Source of the DNA: Lingula anatina
Taxonomy: Eukaryota > Brachiopoda > Lingulata > Lingulida > Lingulidae
DNA: 64,000 bases
Direction of reading: 5' to 3'
Assembly: GCF_001039355.2 (NCBI RefSeq)
Contig: NW_019775751.1
Location: 128,292-192,291 of the forward strand
Shown: one piece after another, positions 13,901 to 27,725 of the stretch
Position numbering within the stretch: position 1 is the first letter of the stretch
Layout: every line of letters begins with the position of its first letter
Position numbers and translations under genes: made by a program
The notes under the pieces: generated by a model
Told to the model about the DNA's origin: nothing
Database searches by the model: none
Seen by the model: only the letters and a program-made list of their open reading frames with translations

Positions 13901-16900
13901 ACTGAATGTGTGGCAGTATGAACTTATGCAGAGAAAAACTCATCATGGGAGGTGTTCACGTAATCTGCCTCTGGACGCTTCAGTTTTTATGGGTGGGCGA
14001 GTATTTTATCTTATCTGGCACTGTCACGCAATTTTCCATTTCAGTCTGAAGCATTTGATTGTTGTGTTATTCACAACATGTCACTTTTCTTCCATCAAAC
14101 TATGATGCTTTCACTAAGGTATGGATGCTTAGCAGAGTTCAAAGTGTTCTAATTGGTTCCGTGCTCCTTAACGAGCAGACATTTCTTTTGACTCGGGCTA
14201 GTTAAGCTGTCAATAAAGATGTTTATCTGGCAAGATGGGGGCCATTGATGCCTGTGGATTTTGTCTGTGCGATTTACCATGATGCAGAGATTGTATTGTG
14301 GTACACCAGAAGCATGGAGATTTGAGTTTTGGTGTGGGCTACATTGCCTCATCAGTACGTGGGACTTGAGGTACATCGCCATTCATTTTGCGACAGCTTA
14401 ACTATTTTGTCTAAGGGAGCATTTCCATGTAAATTGTGACAGTTTATTGATATTATAGTGAGAGTTTCTCTTCTCTCACCACCTCAAATCAAATACAGCA
14501 TCAGATGCATTGATCTTTTTGCATGTAATTATGGATGAGGCTATTCCTTTAATCAATAAAATTGCTTCAAGATGAGATTCTTATTGTCATATTCTTTTAA
14601 AAACTGAAAATGTGGAATATTGAGCAATATACTTGCCTTGTATTTGTATTTTTTTTACTGCAGTGATAAGTTGCCAGTTGCTGTAATATTTCTTCACATT
14701 TGTAAACTCTCTTGTTCAGATTTTCAAAATGGCAATAACTAAATAGTATAAACTCTTTGATAGGGTTTCCAGATATTGCATGACACACAAAATCCAGTGC
14801 AGAAACAACCCAAAATGTCACCCATAGTTGCTATATGTGTCATATTGCTATTAACATTTTAGCCACAGGACAATTTACATGGTTGCAATGTAATTTTTTG
14901 GGGAGTGGGGGCCTACATTTACACCCACTCTTTTCTGATAAGAAAAATTCTTATCAGCCACTTTGTTGCCTTGTTAGAAGGTTAATGGGCTCCAAGATTA
15001 CTGACAAAGATTTGAAGTGGGTGTCATTCAACTCCATGGCCTGGTTTGTAAACTCTTGAATATCAAGCTGACTTCAATGAGGTGAAAAATTAAGATGTTG
15101 ATTCTTCACAGTGCTTATTACTTGACATATGTGGTTTTTCTTCCACATGTAAGAAAGATGTATAGGCGTGATGTGGAGCCAGGTGAAAATGATTGACTTC
15201 GAGGTCCATCGAATAAAAAATCATGTCCATACCTTGGGACCACCTTCCTTGCATTTTTTGAAACATGTTTTGTGATTGGTCAATTGGCAACTCAATTATT
15301 TTATCATTATTTTGCACAATTAAGTTTTGCACATTTTTTTGCCAAATTTAAATGGATGGAGAACCTAAAATTTACAGAAGTGAGATTGAGAAAACCATAT
15401 CCCCAGGTTCCTTGCTGCTGAAGCACTTTGTTGAATTGTCCAGGTTTCTTAGGGATCAATAACAATTGCCTTCATGTTGATGTGGTTCTCAGTGCCAATG
15501 ACATGTGGGGTTGTTCATTGTGTCCCTTTTACATGCAGTAAAAAAATGACAACTAGAAGACTTCTTCTTTTCATACAAGTATTCCTCCTTTAAATTTTCA
15601 GAAACAGCAATTTTTGATTATTAATTTTCATGATTTCGGTGTAACTAGTCCATAAATTGTTATTTTAACTCTCTTATTGATTATTAACTAACCTACTTCT
15701 TGAAATTAAATGGAAAAAAATCTGTTGTGACCATCCTGTTTGATTCAAACTAAAACAACAGCCATATTTAGCACAGGTGTAGAAATAAACTTGTCATTTG
15801 TGGAATTAATCGCTGTCTTGATTCCATAAATTACCTTCAAAATTGTGCCTACAAATAATAACCCCCTTACATGCATCCATGCTAAATTTTTTTCTCGTCA
15901 AGTAAACAACAAGATGGGGAAATGGCGCCAAGGTGTGTGTCTTCGTCCTGTGGCGTGTATCTGTATACTATGAATGGGCAGTTTGCATGTCCACCCCAAT
16001 ATCTGTCCATTTGGTCCCATAGAGGGTCCAGTGAAAGGTCAGTTTGTTGTGGTTGATCACATAGTCAGGATAGTGGTACTAGTATTTGGATTGTTTGGAA
16101 GTACACTAACATGTTTTTTTTTTTTTGTTGAATTTAAATTGGAATTTGTTGTTTTTTCTCTGTAATTTTCCTTTTATGTGTCCCCTCAAATCACACCTGT
16201 AATTAAAGCCACTGACCTATTTTTTCATTTTTTTTCTTACGATATATCTACGTCTTATATTTACTATTTTTAATCACTGTTATGTTTCTGTATACAGACA
16301 TTGGGCCAAGTATTATTATGGGGCAGTTAATTCATGGTATTGGAGCCATACTTGAATATTTCAACTGTTTTCCCTGGAAGAAAATCCACTTTATCCAATT
16401 AATAGAGTAAAATTTGGGAGGGAAAAAAACACTGGTATCTTAATGAAAATTATGTACACATCAGAGTGGCCTTTAAGAAAATACTGCTGGGTGGTTCCTG
16501 AGAGTTTTGACATAATTTTCAACAAAATTGTTTCCAGGACTTTATGATTGCTTGTTATAATGTGGTAGGTCTGCAAGATTTGGTATGACTGTTATGAGTA
16601 TGTTGAAGCAAATTACCCAGTAATTTACCATTGCAATTCCACTTGCATGATAAAACCATGAATTTTGCAGTCCAAGTAACAAATATCAAATGATGATTAG
16701 GTATACAGTTTTAGTGTGAGGGTAAACATTGAAACAATGAAAATTTATTATACAGTATAAGAATTAGATGCAACGATCTGTGGAAAGATGACGAAATTCA
16801 TTGAATGTGGCACCCGATGGTTTGAAATCCTAATGAAAGTGTAATAACATTACAACCTTTCAGCAAAGATTCCACAGCGAACTGCTGGCTTCTATTCTTT

Positions 16901-19397
16901 TTGATTCATTGATTTCAACTGTAGAGCACACTATGAAACTGAATTATTAAAACGTTTGGTTGGGTGTTGTATTTCAAACTTCACTGGTTATAAATATCAG
17001 AGAGGCAGAGGCTAATCACACCTACAAGTATTGTACTTTGTTTTTAGTAAAACAGGACCAAAGTACAATCACACCAGCCCAGTAAGAATTATTGCCTTCC
17101 CGTTTTTCTATAATTCATTGTTTCCTCTTTGTATATCTGATACAGAGGATCTTTCTGTAGCTTCGGCCGTTGCCTGGAGAATTAGGTTGCTGAACATTGG
17201 TATTGCACAGGCAGCCTTGCAGCTTATAACAGATCAATATATCGTGTACAGCTTGGCTGTTTTAATGGTGTCCGCGGGCACTTGGGAGCTTTGCCTCTCA
17301 CTTTTGTTGTGCTGATCTTGAGGATATATCAGAGGATGAAGTTAGGAAAGGCAAACATAATGCTTTTATTTATATATTTCATTTTTAAGTATTTCCTTCA
17401 TTTTATCAGTAATTACAAAAAACTGCCTGATATGATGAGAAAAGGTCTTATATTTTCACTGACAGATAATAGATAACGGCATATATACCCTGATGATTTT
17501 TGCCTGCACAAGCAGCTATACCCTATAATGTAAATTGGCACAGTGTTACAATGGGGGATATTAAAGTCAAACTGATATGTGAAGAAGGATAGAGCATGAT
17601 GGCTAGTTGATGCAATGTACATGTTCTTGCCTTCATGTTAAAGTGGCTGCAATTTTTCAAACAGCAGGTGCTTTGACAAGGCTCCCTCCCCAATAATAAA
17701 ATGAATATGGCCTATACAATAATTGACCATTCATTTTTGCTCTCACTCTCTGCCCTTTCTCTGCATGCCCACTTTAGAAAAAATCACATGGCAAGTGTTT
17801 TGACAGGCTCACTTTCCAAATATCATGCACTGATGCATATGAGAAATAGATTTTTTATCCTAACTTTCTGTCCTAATGCTGACATTGCACAAAAAAGGGG
17901 AAAACAAATAAAAAATATGAACATGATATCTGTACTCTGCTGCTAGAAGCCTTGAACCCAGGGGTGAATTTTTCCACCTGTTGGCAGATATCTGACATTT
18001 TAGGAGCCAAAAATATCATTGGCTAAGGTGACCCACTGGACCCCATGCCATATTTGCCACCTTTTTCAAAAAATGGCAGTCTGATCCCAGTAAACTGTGT
18101 CTTGTAATACTGGACAGGAGTACCCAGGACAGGAGTGACCACAGGCCTGGAGTAATTACACACCCAGCAAACTGTGACATCTCTCCGTCCTACAACTGCC
18201 ACCTTGTGGTCACTCTGGACAGGGGTCAAGAGGACACCGTCTGCCAGTGGGCAGTTTTGGGACGATTTATACCGAGATAAAGGCTGTGACAAAGTCTGGT
18301 TAGACCCCCATAGACAGGGGCAATGGTGAATCTTGTAGTATATTGGTAGGGGGCAGTCTCTGTGGTAGATAAAATGTTCTGCCTTGTGAAGTATGGTATA
18401 TGTCAATGTTTTTGCTAAAAAAAAAAGGAAAAAATTTGTGTTAAATAGGAAACAGAAAGGATGTGTGTGTGTGTGTTTATCAGTATTCATGTGGCCATGT
18501 GATATTTTAGTAAATGGTTTTAAATTAGATTTGAAGTCTGGTTTGTACTGAGATTTTTATGTGAGCACTAGAATTCGGCAGATATAGATATTTACTTGAA
18601 AGATATGCATATACTAGAAGGTTTAAATTGGATGCTAGGTGAGTACATATCAAGTAAAACACTGCATGGTCTCAATTGCTGGTTTTTATGTCGAAATACA
18701 CACAATTCCAGAATGTATAAATAAGCACTCATTGACTCCACCCGAAGATGCGCAGTTGGATCACTAAAGAGGAGCAACATTTTACTGTGTCTAAACATGC
18801 TTGGGTCATCTGTCTTACTGACCATTTGTATGATGATGACTGGTCAAGATATGAGGCTTTCCCATGGAGGTTTGAGTGAGATGATCTATATCTGCAGTGG
18901 GATCTGCATTACAAGTAGTGTACTTTATAATCAGCAAGAAAGCAAGGTCCTTCAGGGAATATCAGTGGAGGCATATTTTACTAGTATTTAGTAGTAGAAG
19001 GGGAGTGTATTTTCTGTGATGATCATAGTAGATTATTCATTGCAACAAGTTTACTTGGACTTTTTTACTCTCATATAATTCCTGATAAATTTTAAAATGA
19101 AAAAAAAAAAAAGATCAAATATACTCAGTTTTCTATTACCACAACCTAAAAATCATCTTTATGCACCTGCATTCAGATATATATAGCACAGTAAGCTTAG
19201 ATTTCCCAAAGCTAAGCTTGTTTTCCAACCCTGTGCCCAACATATAATAGTAAATTGTCTTTATCTACCCCTTTATATTTCATATCTCAGACCCCCCTCC
19301 CCCCTTAAGAAAATCCATGTATTCACCAGTGGTTATTGAACATCTCCCCCCCCCCCCCCCTCCAACTAATCCACCCCCTCTCTGTCCAGGCCCGTAG

Positions 19398-19432
<35 letters not shown>

Positions 19433-19789
19433 GGGGGGGGGTTCGAGGGGTTTGAAAGAACCGCCCCTTTTGTTGGGAAAAGGTCCACTCTGGGTAAAAT
19501 TTGATCAAGGTACATGAAGTTTTTATGGGAAAGGGTCCACTTTTTCATAACAAGAACCCCCTTTTGAAATTGTTGGCTACGGGCCTGCTGTCTCCCATCT
19601 ATACCCCATTATTTCAGTAGTAGTACTTAATGAAGTCATCCAGGTTCAATGTTGGTGCATTGCCACAGAGGCTATTAATTGATTGCCCTTGGTGGCCTTT
19701 TAATGGGGGAGGCTCTGTTAGAAGGTGCATAATTAGGAGCACTTGACTTTTATGGATTACCACACAGCATGCAAGATGCTGCTATTAGG

Positions 19790-19830
<41 letters not shown>

Positions 19831-22800
19831 AGGGGTGTGTGTGTGGATGAGAGAGAAAGAGAGAGATGGGGAGACATCGGGTTGAAAACAATAGATAAAA
19901 GATGTTTAAAACAAATTGCATTAGATATGCAATAGCACTAAGTGAAGCGGAAATGTGAATAAAAGGTGGAAAAAAGGACAAAAGAGTGAGTAGATGGCTA
20001 AGGAAAGACACTTGGAGGACAATTCTTAGTTGGATTTTATAAATACTGAGGTTAAGTCAAGGTGACATTCTTGGAGTACACCCAGTTGCCATGACAACCA
20101 GATTTTAACCTGGCTACATGCTAGTATTTTATAGTAATGGATCTAAGTATTCGATATTTTTTTTTAGCTTTCTAAAATATGTTTTGTAAAAATAATTAAA
20201 TGTAAAAAAAGTTTTCTTTGTTTTTTTGGCCATTGTTAAATATCATCAGGATGTGGTTAGATGTGACAACATGAGTGCAAAGTGTAGGTTTTACCTCTGC
20301 GCGTAATACAAGTTACACCTGGGGGAAATGACTCTAAAAACACAGTTCTGTGGTTGGTCCTCAGACCACAGTGTAACGTGATCTACCATGTAGCGTGCAG
20401 TAAGCAGCGCTGTGTTATTTCTGGGTATTTGTGGCGTGCAAATGTTATTGTGAGCTGTGATGACATTTACATCAGATATGGTAGGACTAGATTTATTGGT
20501 TTTACTGGAGCAGGTTTTAATGATTTCTTCAGCATTGATATCAGTATCACGCAGTAGTCTGTGATTTTTTTCCTGTCTTAATTTATAATTTTTACTGTCA
20601 CAGGTGAAAATCTCTATTTTTCTCTTATAAAAGAGTTACTCAAAGGTATAACAACTCAAAAACTATCATAATTCTGTGAAATATTTTGGGTAGGCGTGAA
20701 AGTAAAATTACTGAAATTTCTAGGATTTTTTATCACTCAAAAGTCTAGCATGCGTTGTTAAACACATGTCATTCAGTTCTCACAGTGAAGCTTGATTGTA
20801 CCAAATTGTCCAAGACAATGTTAGACTCTTGTGTAAAGGTCAAGCATTCTCTCAAAAATCAATACCAAGGCCAAATCCTCTGTGTTCCCTCATTTATGGA
20901 TTTGTTCTTGCATAGCTTATGGTATGTTTGTCTTGTATGCTGAAACAAATGGCTATTTTATGATGTATTTGGTGTTGGTTGGGTCTTGGTCAGACTTGTG
21001 GATGTTTTACATGTATGTAGAAATAGGGTGGAAAAAAAGTAAGTCTTCTCCACCCTCCCCCTTCCCATACCTGCAGTAGTCAAAATAAATGGGAAGAAAA
21101 ATGAAAAATTGTGGCTGGAGTAATTGAGGTCACAAGTGATTATGATTTCAACACATTCTTCCAAAATGTAGTGAATTAAGAGGATTTGGGGGGGGGGGGG
21201 GATTGTCCCCTGACATCTTGTCAGGCAAGACATGGTGGCATTTGTTACAGGATCTATTTTTGGTCCTGTTCCATTAAGGGTAATATCTAGTGATGCTATT
21301 TTGAGAATTGATATTTTACTGTCTGTGTTGACGTACATCAATTTGTTCTGGGGTCCAATTGGAAGGATTTCTTCTTTCCATCAATATTCCTAAATTTGCC
21401 ACAGTGAAATAAAAAAAATCTGATCGATAAAGGACTGATGAGCAAAAAAGATATTTTTAGGATGCGAAGAATGTTGTGGTTATCCTCTTGGTTTAAGTTC
21501 TTCATTTAATGTTCATGTGTGACATGTATTTGCTCCTGTCTTGGGGGATAGGAATGATGAAAGAAAGTTAAGGGATGCAGCATCCCCACTCTACCCACCC
21601 CTAATTTTGGATGGCCTGTTTCAAAATTCTGGCTAAATTCCTCACATTATGTAATTATGTCAATTTTTTAATACTAATATGTGATATAAATATAGAATAT
21701 TTTCCAAATGGTGTTGTCTATGGAGTCTGAGAGTGTTTTTCATGGTTTTGGATCTTGTTATGGTTCTAAATGTTGTAGTTCTGATCAGCTTTCAGGCATT
21801 CTAGAGGACATGTGGCACAGTAATCTCTGACCAGGAATAGTTTGGAGAACAAAGAAGCACTGTATCAGTCAGAGTTATTCAAATTTTGTACACATATCTT
21901 GGAATTTTAACAAAGATGGCTATAAGATAAAGATGAAAGCAGAAAAAGATTAAAGATCAGTTGAATATTTGGTGTCATTCTTGCAGCGTCTCCACGAGTT
22001 GCTGCATCCCCTCGGCCATTGTGTAAGCTCAGATATTCCTCTTGCGAAACGTAAAAATTTAACTGGCGAGCGACGCCAAAACGTGTCCGGAACCACGCAA
22101 TTTTAGATATAAACGTAATTTAGACTTGAGCTCGAAATGCGGACACCGTTGGATATTTTAGTTAGGATAACGCTTTAGTATATAGCCTTCCAGATTCGCG
22201 GTCGAAATCTTTACGTCTAGACGCTACAGAGGAAATCCACACTGACAAAAATGACCAGTTTCAATCGTTTAATGTGAACTCGTTGCCTGCTCAGGTACAT
22301 TCTGCTTCTCTATTCAATATTACACACTTTTAGTACATACTCCAGCCAATGGCTTCATGCACTTCTTATCACTGGCTTCTATATGCGACAGGTACACAAG
22401 CCTTACTCAGCCTCTTCAAAATTGACACAATGTATTATGGAGAATAATAAAAGTTATGACTTGAAATTATAGACATCGTCCATGAATTATTAAATGTCTC
22501 CGACAACTGGTTTTAGACGTGAAGGAACTTCATTACGTTCTGGTATTTTCTTTCACAATTATTATCCTCATTACAAGTTTGTTATTGAATGGTTAAAACA
22601 AGTTATAGCATGCCGAAATCAAAGAACAGAAATAAGCAAATACACCTGGGTGTTCTGAAATTTTCATTGCTTTTATCCTGGCACCATGACCTTTGTTGCT
22701 ATTTTGTGGTTAATAAAAAGAAATCGAGATCTTGCCTTTATCCCCAGGGGAGGAAAACCCTAGGAAAGTATCCCCAAGAGGCAGAAATAAGCCCTGCAAG

Positions 22801-25800
22801 ATGCAGTGAAAATGTTGAGGATTTTAGCTCTTCTCTTTCCCTCCCTCCGTCTCTACCCCTGGACGGCCCTGGACCCCATGGTTGGTGAAAGACTGCAGCC
22901 CAAGGTTTTAATATGAGGGAGTTGTACCAGCTTTTGGCTTGGTTTATGAAAAATTAAAACATTGAATCCCCCATGTGAATATACTGAAATACAAACAAGT
23001 TTGCCACAAAGGAAAATAATGATTTTATGGTTTTATCGTATGTTGCAGCAATGCAAAACATTCCTCTTGGGGAGATATTCGTAACAACTATGGTGTAACT
23101 GGGAGTTATCAGTGAACTCATTTGGCATTGGCTGTATGTATGTATTCAGAGTGTAAAATGAACCCTCTTTAGAAAATTTCTTGAAAAGTGTATTTTTATG
23201 AGTATAATGATGTATCGAATTGATGAATGCATTTATGTAATTATATAATAATCTTTATTGAGCACTAAAATGTGTACAAGTTACATTTTACAGGCTCTCT
23301 ACTCTAATCATAACAACTTTATAACAACTGTACAAATCTATACAAATACTCATTATTTAGTCTACATCCAAATCTTCTGTGTGATGCAGTCCCCCCAGGA
23401 TCAACATGGTATATGTGGCTAACTACTGTTTAATCTAGCACCCCATTTCGATAAATTAGATCGACCTACTTTAGATTGACCTAACTCCCTGGGGGTTCAC
23501 GCTAAATAGCTGTCAGCCGGGTGGACAGGAAAGTTAATTACCCCCTTACAGCTTGTAGTAGGCGGGACGGACATTTAAGTCAGATTATCTGAAAGTAATC
23601 TAGTGAGACTCTCCTCGGGGATAGATCGATCTAAAATCTATGGGAATAGAGCCTAGGTCAGTTTTGATAGGTCCTTTTCACAGCAATCTCCTGACAATAT
23701 TAATTTAACTATATTTATTACTGGGCTATCTCATCTTTAAGGCATTGTGCTAGTTTTGTATTTACCACAAATATGGAGGGGGGGGGAACATATTTTTGTA
23801 TATAGTTTCTCTTTTTCAAAAAAAAAAAAAAAAAAATTGCCCTCATGATACAAGCCCTTTACCTTTGGTGACAATTCTTTCCCCATGCACTCCCCTGTGT
23901 CTTTACCTTTGGTGACAATTCTTTCCCCATGCACTCCCCTGTGTCTTTACCTTTGGTGACAATTCTTTCCCCATGCACTCCCCTGTGTCTTTACCTTTGG
24001 TGACAATTCTTTCCCCATGCACTCCCCTGTGTCTTTACCTTTGGTGACAATTCTTTCTCCACCCACTCCCCTGTGTCTTTACCTTTGGTGACAATTCTTT
24101 CTCCACCCACACCCCTGTGTCTTAACCTTTGGTGACAATTCTTTCCCCACTTACTCTCATGTGTCTTTGCCAATCTACAATTGGAGACTAGAAACTCGTC
24201 CTCCAAATAAAAAGCAAGGTCACCCAGAATAAACTAGTGTATATCTTTATTGATTATGTTAGCTTCATATGACTGCTGCAATTGTGTGGTAATTACCATT
24301 GGCTGCAGCATGGTCATTTGCCATTTAGTTTACCAGGCACACTGTATTTACTGTGCTGACTCATTGGGCAGGGGATTTATTAGGACCAGAGAGAGAGGGA
24401 GAGAGAAGGGGGGAGATATAATACCCTTTATGGTTACTTTAAACATTTAACAGGCCCTTAGTCAGCAATTTCAAAAGTTTTTTTTTCTTTTCTTTTACCA
24501 TGAAATCAATGTGTACCCAGATAAAATTTTATCCAGAGGTGACCTTCCCCCCTCCCCCCCCCCCCCCCCCACACCCCCCCCCCCCCCCCCCCCCCACCCC
24601 CCCACCCCCCCCCCCACCCACCCACCNNNNNNNNNNNNNNNNNNNNNNNNNNNNNNNNNNNNNNNNNNNNNNNNNNNNNNNNNNNNNNNNNNNNNNNNNN
24701 NNNNNNNNNNNNNNNNNNNNNNNNNNNNNNNNNNNNNNNNNNNNNNNNNNNNNNNNNNNNNNNNNNNNNNNNNNNNNNNNNNNNNNNNNNNNNNNNNNNN
24801 NNNNNNNNNNNNNNNNNNNNNNNNNNNNNNNNNNNNNNNNNNNNNNNNNNNNNNNNNNNNNNNNNNNNNNNNNNNNNNNNNNNNNNNNNNNNNNNNNNNN
24901 NNNNNNNNNNNNNNNNNNNNNNNNNNNNNNNNNNNNNNNNNNNNNNNNNNNNNNNNNNNNNNNNNNNNNNNNNNNNNNNNNNNNNNNNNNNNNNNNNNNN
25001 NNNNNNNNNNNNNNNNNNNNNNNNNNNNNNNNNNNNNNNNNNNNNNNNNNNNNNNNNNNNNNNNNNNNNNNNNNNNNNNNNNNNNNNNNNNNNNNNNNNN
25101 NNNNNNNNNNNNNNNNNNNNNNNNNNNNNNNNNNNNNNNNNNNNNNNNNNNNNNNNNNNNNNNNNNNNNNNNNNNNNNNNNNNNNNNNNNNNNNNNNNNN
25201 NNNNNNNNNNNNNNNNNNNNNNNNNNNNNNNNNNNNNNNNNNNNNNNNNNNNNNNNNNNNNNNNNNNNNNNNNNNNNNNNNNNTTTAAAAATTTTTTTTT
25301 TTTTTCTTTTTACACAGAAAAAAAGTGGTCCCCAAAAAAATTTTTACCCAGGGGGGCCCTCCCCCCCCCCCCCCCCCCCCCAAAGCTACGGGCCTAACTT
25401 AACATGGACCATGCTTCCTAAGATTGACCAGCACAAATTTGGACCTTGCCCACTGTCCTAATACACTGACCATTGTCCTTGTCTGAAGGCTAGCATGTGT
25501 GGTGGTCATGATCATATTGGCTTTATCTTGTTTACACTAGAGGCAAATGACAAATTTACTTCAATGAGTAATATCCACAATGGGTACCATGGAACAGCGT
25601 TTGCTGTGTGCTTTATATGTTTGTTTGGGGTTCCAAGTTGTGAGAGCTATATTGTTTGGGTGTTTGTACTCAAGGAATGGATTTTGAATTAAGTAACAAT
25701 TTGAAGAAATCATGGCTGCTGGGATTGTGAAGTATATTGGCTTATATTTTGAATTTTTGATTCAGTTTTGCAGTGCATGTTTTGGAGATATTCTGATAAA

Positions 25801-27679
25801 GCAGCTGCTGTAGGGTTCTATAAAAGGGGTGTTAATAGGCCTTTGTCATTTGCATTTGCTACAAAATGAATGTCCAATTTGTAAGTTTGACAAAACAGTA
25901 ACTGAAAATTTCACTTAAAGCAATAATAACTCTTCCTTTGAGATTCAAAATTCCGCAAGAAATACATTGTAAACAACGCCTGGAAATATATTCTATTGCA
26001 TTTTCCCACTAAAACGACTGTTATTGTAGTAAAACTAAAATCTGTGCTTGTCACTTGGGCTTTCGATCCCTTTTTTCGCGGTCGACAAGTGCATCCGTTG
26101 CCAATGACGTTTAGGTGTCACGCGGATTCTCACGTCCATTCGAGACCAAAATAACATGGCGGGAAACCCTCAGACGTAAGTTGCGAGTTTTTGTACAGTG
26201 CGTCGGATAACGAAAAGCTCAGAATTGCACACATTGTAGATATAAATGCATTTTGAGCAAAAAGACGAACATATCTTATGAATCTTATAATATTGTTGTA
26301 TAGTGTTGTTGTCTGCTTTTCCCGCGGTTTTAAGTAGGTCACCAGAGACTATCGCTCGATACGAGAGGGCTCCGTCAGTTAAAATCTCTTAAGAGATTTT
26401 AACAAAAAACCGTGCGTTTAGGAAAAAAACCCTGGATTAACTTTGAATGCAGGAATGGGGTCGTTGACCATTGGTAAGTACGGGAAAATTGCCGTTTTTT
26501 CCAGGAAAATCGTATTTTTGGCCAAAACGAAGAGTTATTATGACTTTAAAACTTGTAAAATTCCTTTCATTCATTAGTAGTTTAGTTATGATATTTTGTT
26601 GAGTATCAGAATTGGCTCCTACAAACTTATAAACGATGAGACTTGAACAGTTTGCATGTACTGCAGTAGTGTCATTTGAACAGTTCACATCTACCACAAT
26701 AGTATCACTTGAACAGTTCACATCTACCACAATAGTAGCAATTGAACAGTTCACATCTACCACAATAATGCCACTTGAACAGTTCACATCTACCACAATA
26801 GTAGCAATTGAACAGTTCACATCTACCACAATAGTAGCAATTGAACAGTTCACATCTACCACAATAATGCCACTTGAACAGTTCACATCTACCACAATAG
26901 TAGCAATTGAACAGTTCACATCTACCACAATAGTAGCAATGGAACAGTTCACATCTACCATAGTAGTGTAAAGGCAATATATTAAGGTCTTTCTCATCTA
27001 TCATTGATTTTCTGCCTGTTGTCATCTTGGTCAAAGCAGGTCTAAACAGATGGTCTCTATGTATTTTCATGCTTGAACTCATGCAAATTGTATCATCACC
27101 TCCCTAGAGATCTTGTCATGACGCTTTGTAGAGAAAACCCCAATTACTTTGAAGATGTGCTTAATTTATTTGCTGTGTTGATGTACCATGGGTGTCATAT
27201 AATCCAAATCCTGGGTGCTTCTCCAGTCTGGTTGGGTTGAATCAACTTGGCACCACCCATATAAGTCGGTCAGCTTCTTAGCTAAACCTCGCCATAGGAT
27301 AGATGCCAAAGGCCTATCAACGCCCCTATTATAGAACCCTACAGCAGCTTTTTTATACAAATATTCCATGTACATCCTTTTTTTTTTATATGTGAAAAAG
27401 TTTGCTTGATATGAGGATCCATGCTTCTGCTGTTAGTTGGGATGATATTGTCCCATTGCTGTTGGACTGCAAGGCTGTACAGCATATTGATCATAGACCA
27501 GGTCCCATAGGAATCCTGGAAAATTGATGAGATTTGTATGAGAAGGATGGGTCATTTTACAAAGCATTTTAACGTGTTATCAATAAGATATAAATCCAAT
27601 GAGAAAAGTATCCTCTGCTTTGTAATGATTACATTATTATGGCCTGTATTAGTAAATGATTGTTGTTAACAAAGTTCCT

Positions 27680-27725
<46 letters not shown>

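Larger units (their letters stand above)
25803..27349. repeat. Inverted repeat pair bounding CpG-rich island
   Basis: AGCTGCTGTAGGGTTCTATA begins the left arm (25803-25844); its reverse complement ends the right arm (27308-27349). The arms match over about 42 bp with few mismatches, continuing through the TAGGCCTTT side. The 1.46-kb interior includes a CpG-rich segment, a 26-bp palindrome and the 33-bp minisatellite. This may be a foldback element or a composite insertion. Confidence 0.65.

Noticed and set aside
18023-18490. 155-residue minus-strand open frame
   Set aside because: No recognisable domain, no splice context, low-complexity His/Thr start from a GT repeat, and part of it resembles a dispersed sequence also seen near 31330-31430. 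Not supported as a gene.
19323-19548. Poly-proline minus-strand frames
   Set aside because: Translation of the poly-G tract inside the MITE 19387-19587.
23857-24164. CRISPR-like regular repeats
   Set aside because: Units of 44 bp abut without spacers; the context is an animal genome. It is a minisatellite.
24500-25461. Long open frames across poly-C and N
   Set aside because: They consist of proline/histidine codons from a C-rich tract and unknown bases; the segment is a MITE with an assembly gap.
26437-27082. Repetitive open frames of 110-190 residues on both strands
   Set aside because: They arise because the minisatellite unit is 33 bp and lacks stops in several frames; both strands are equally open and there is no start/splice context.
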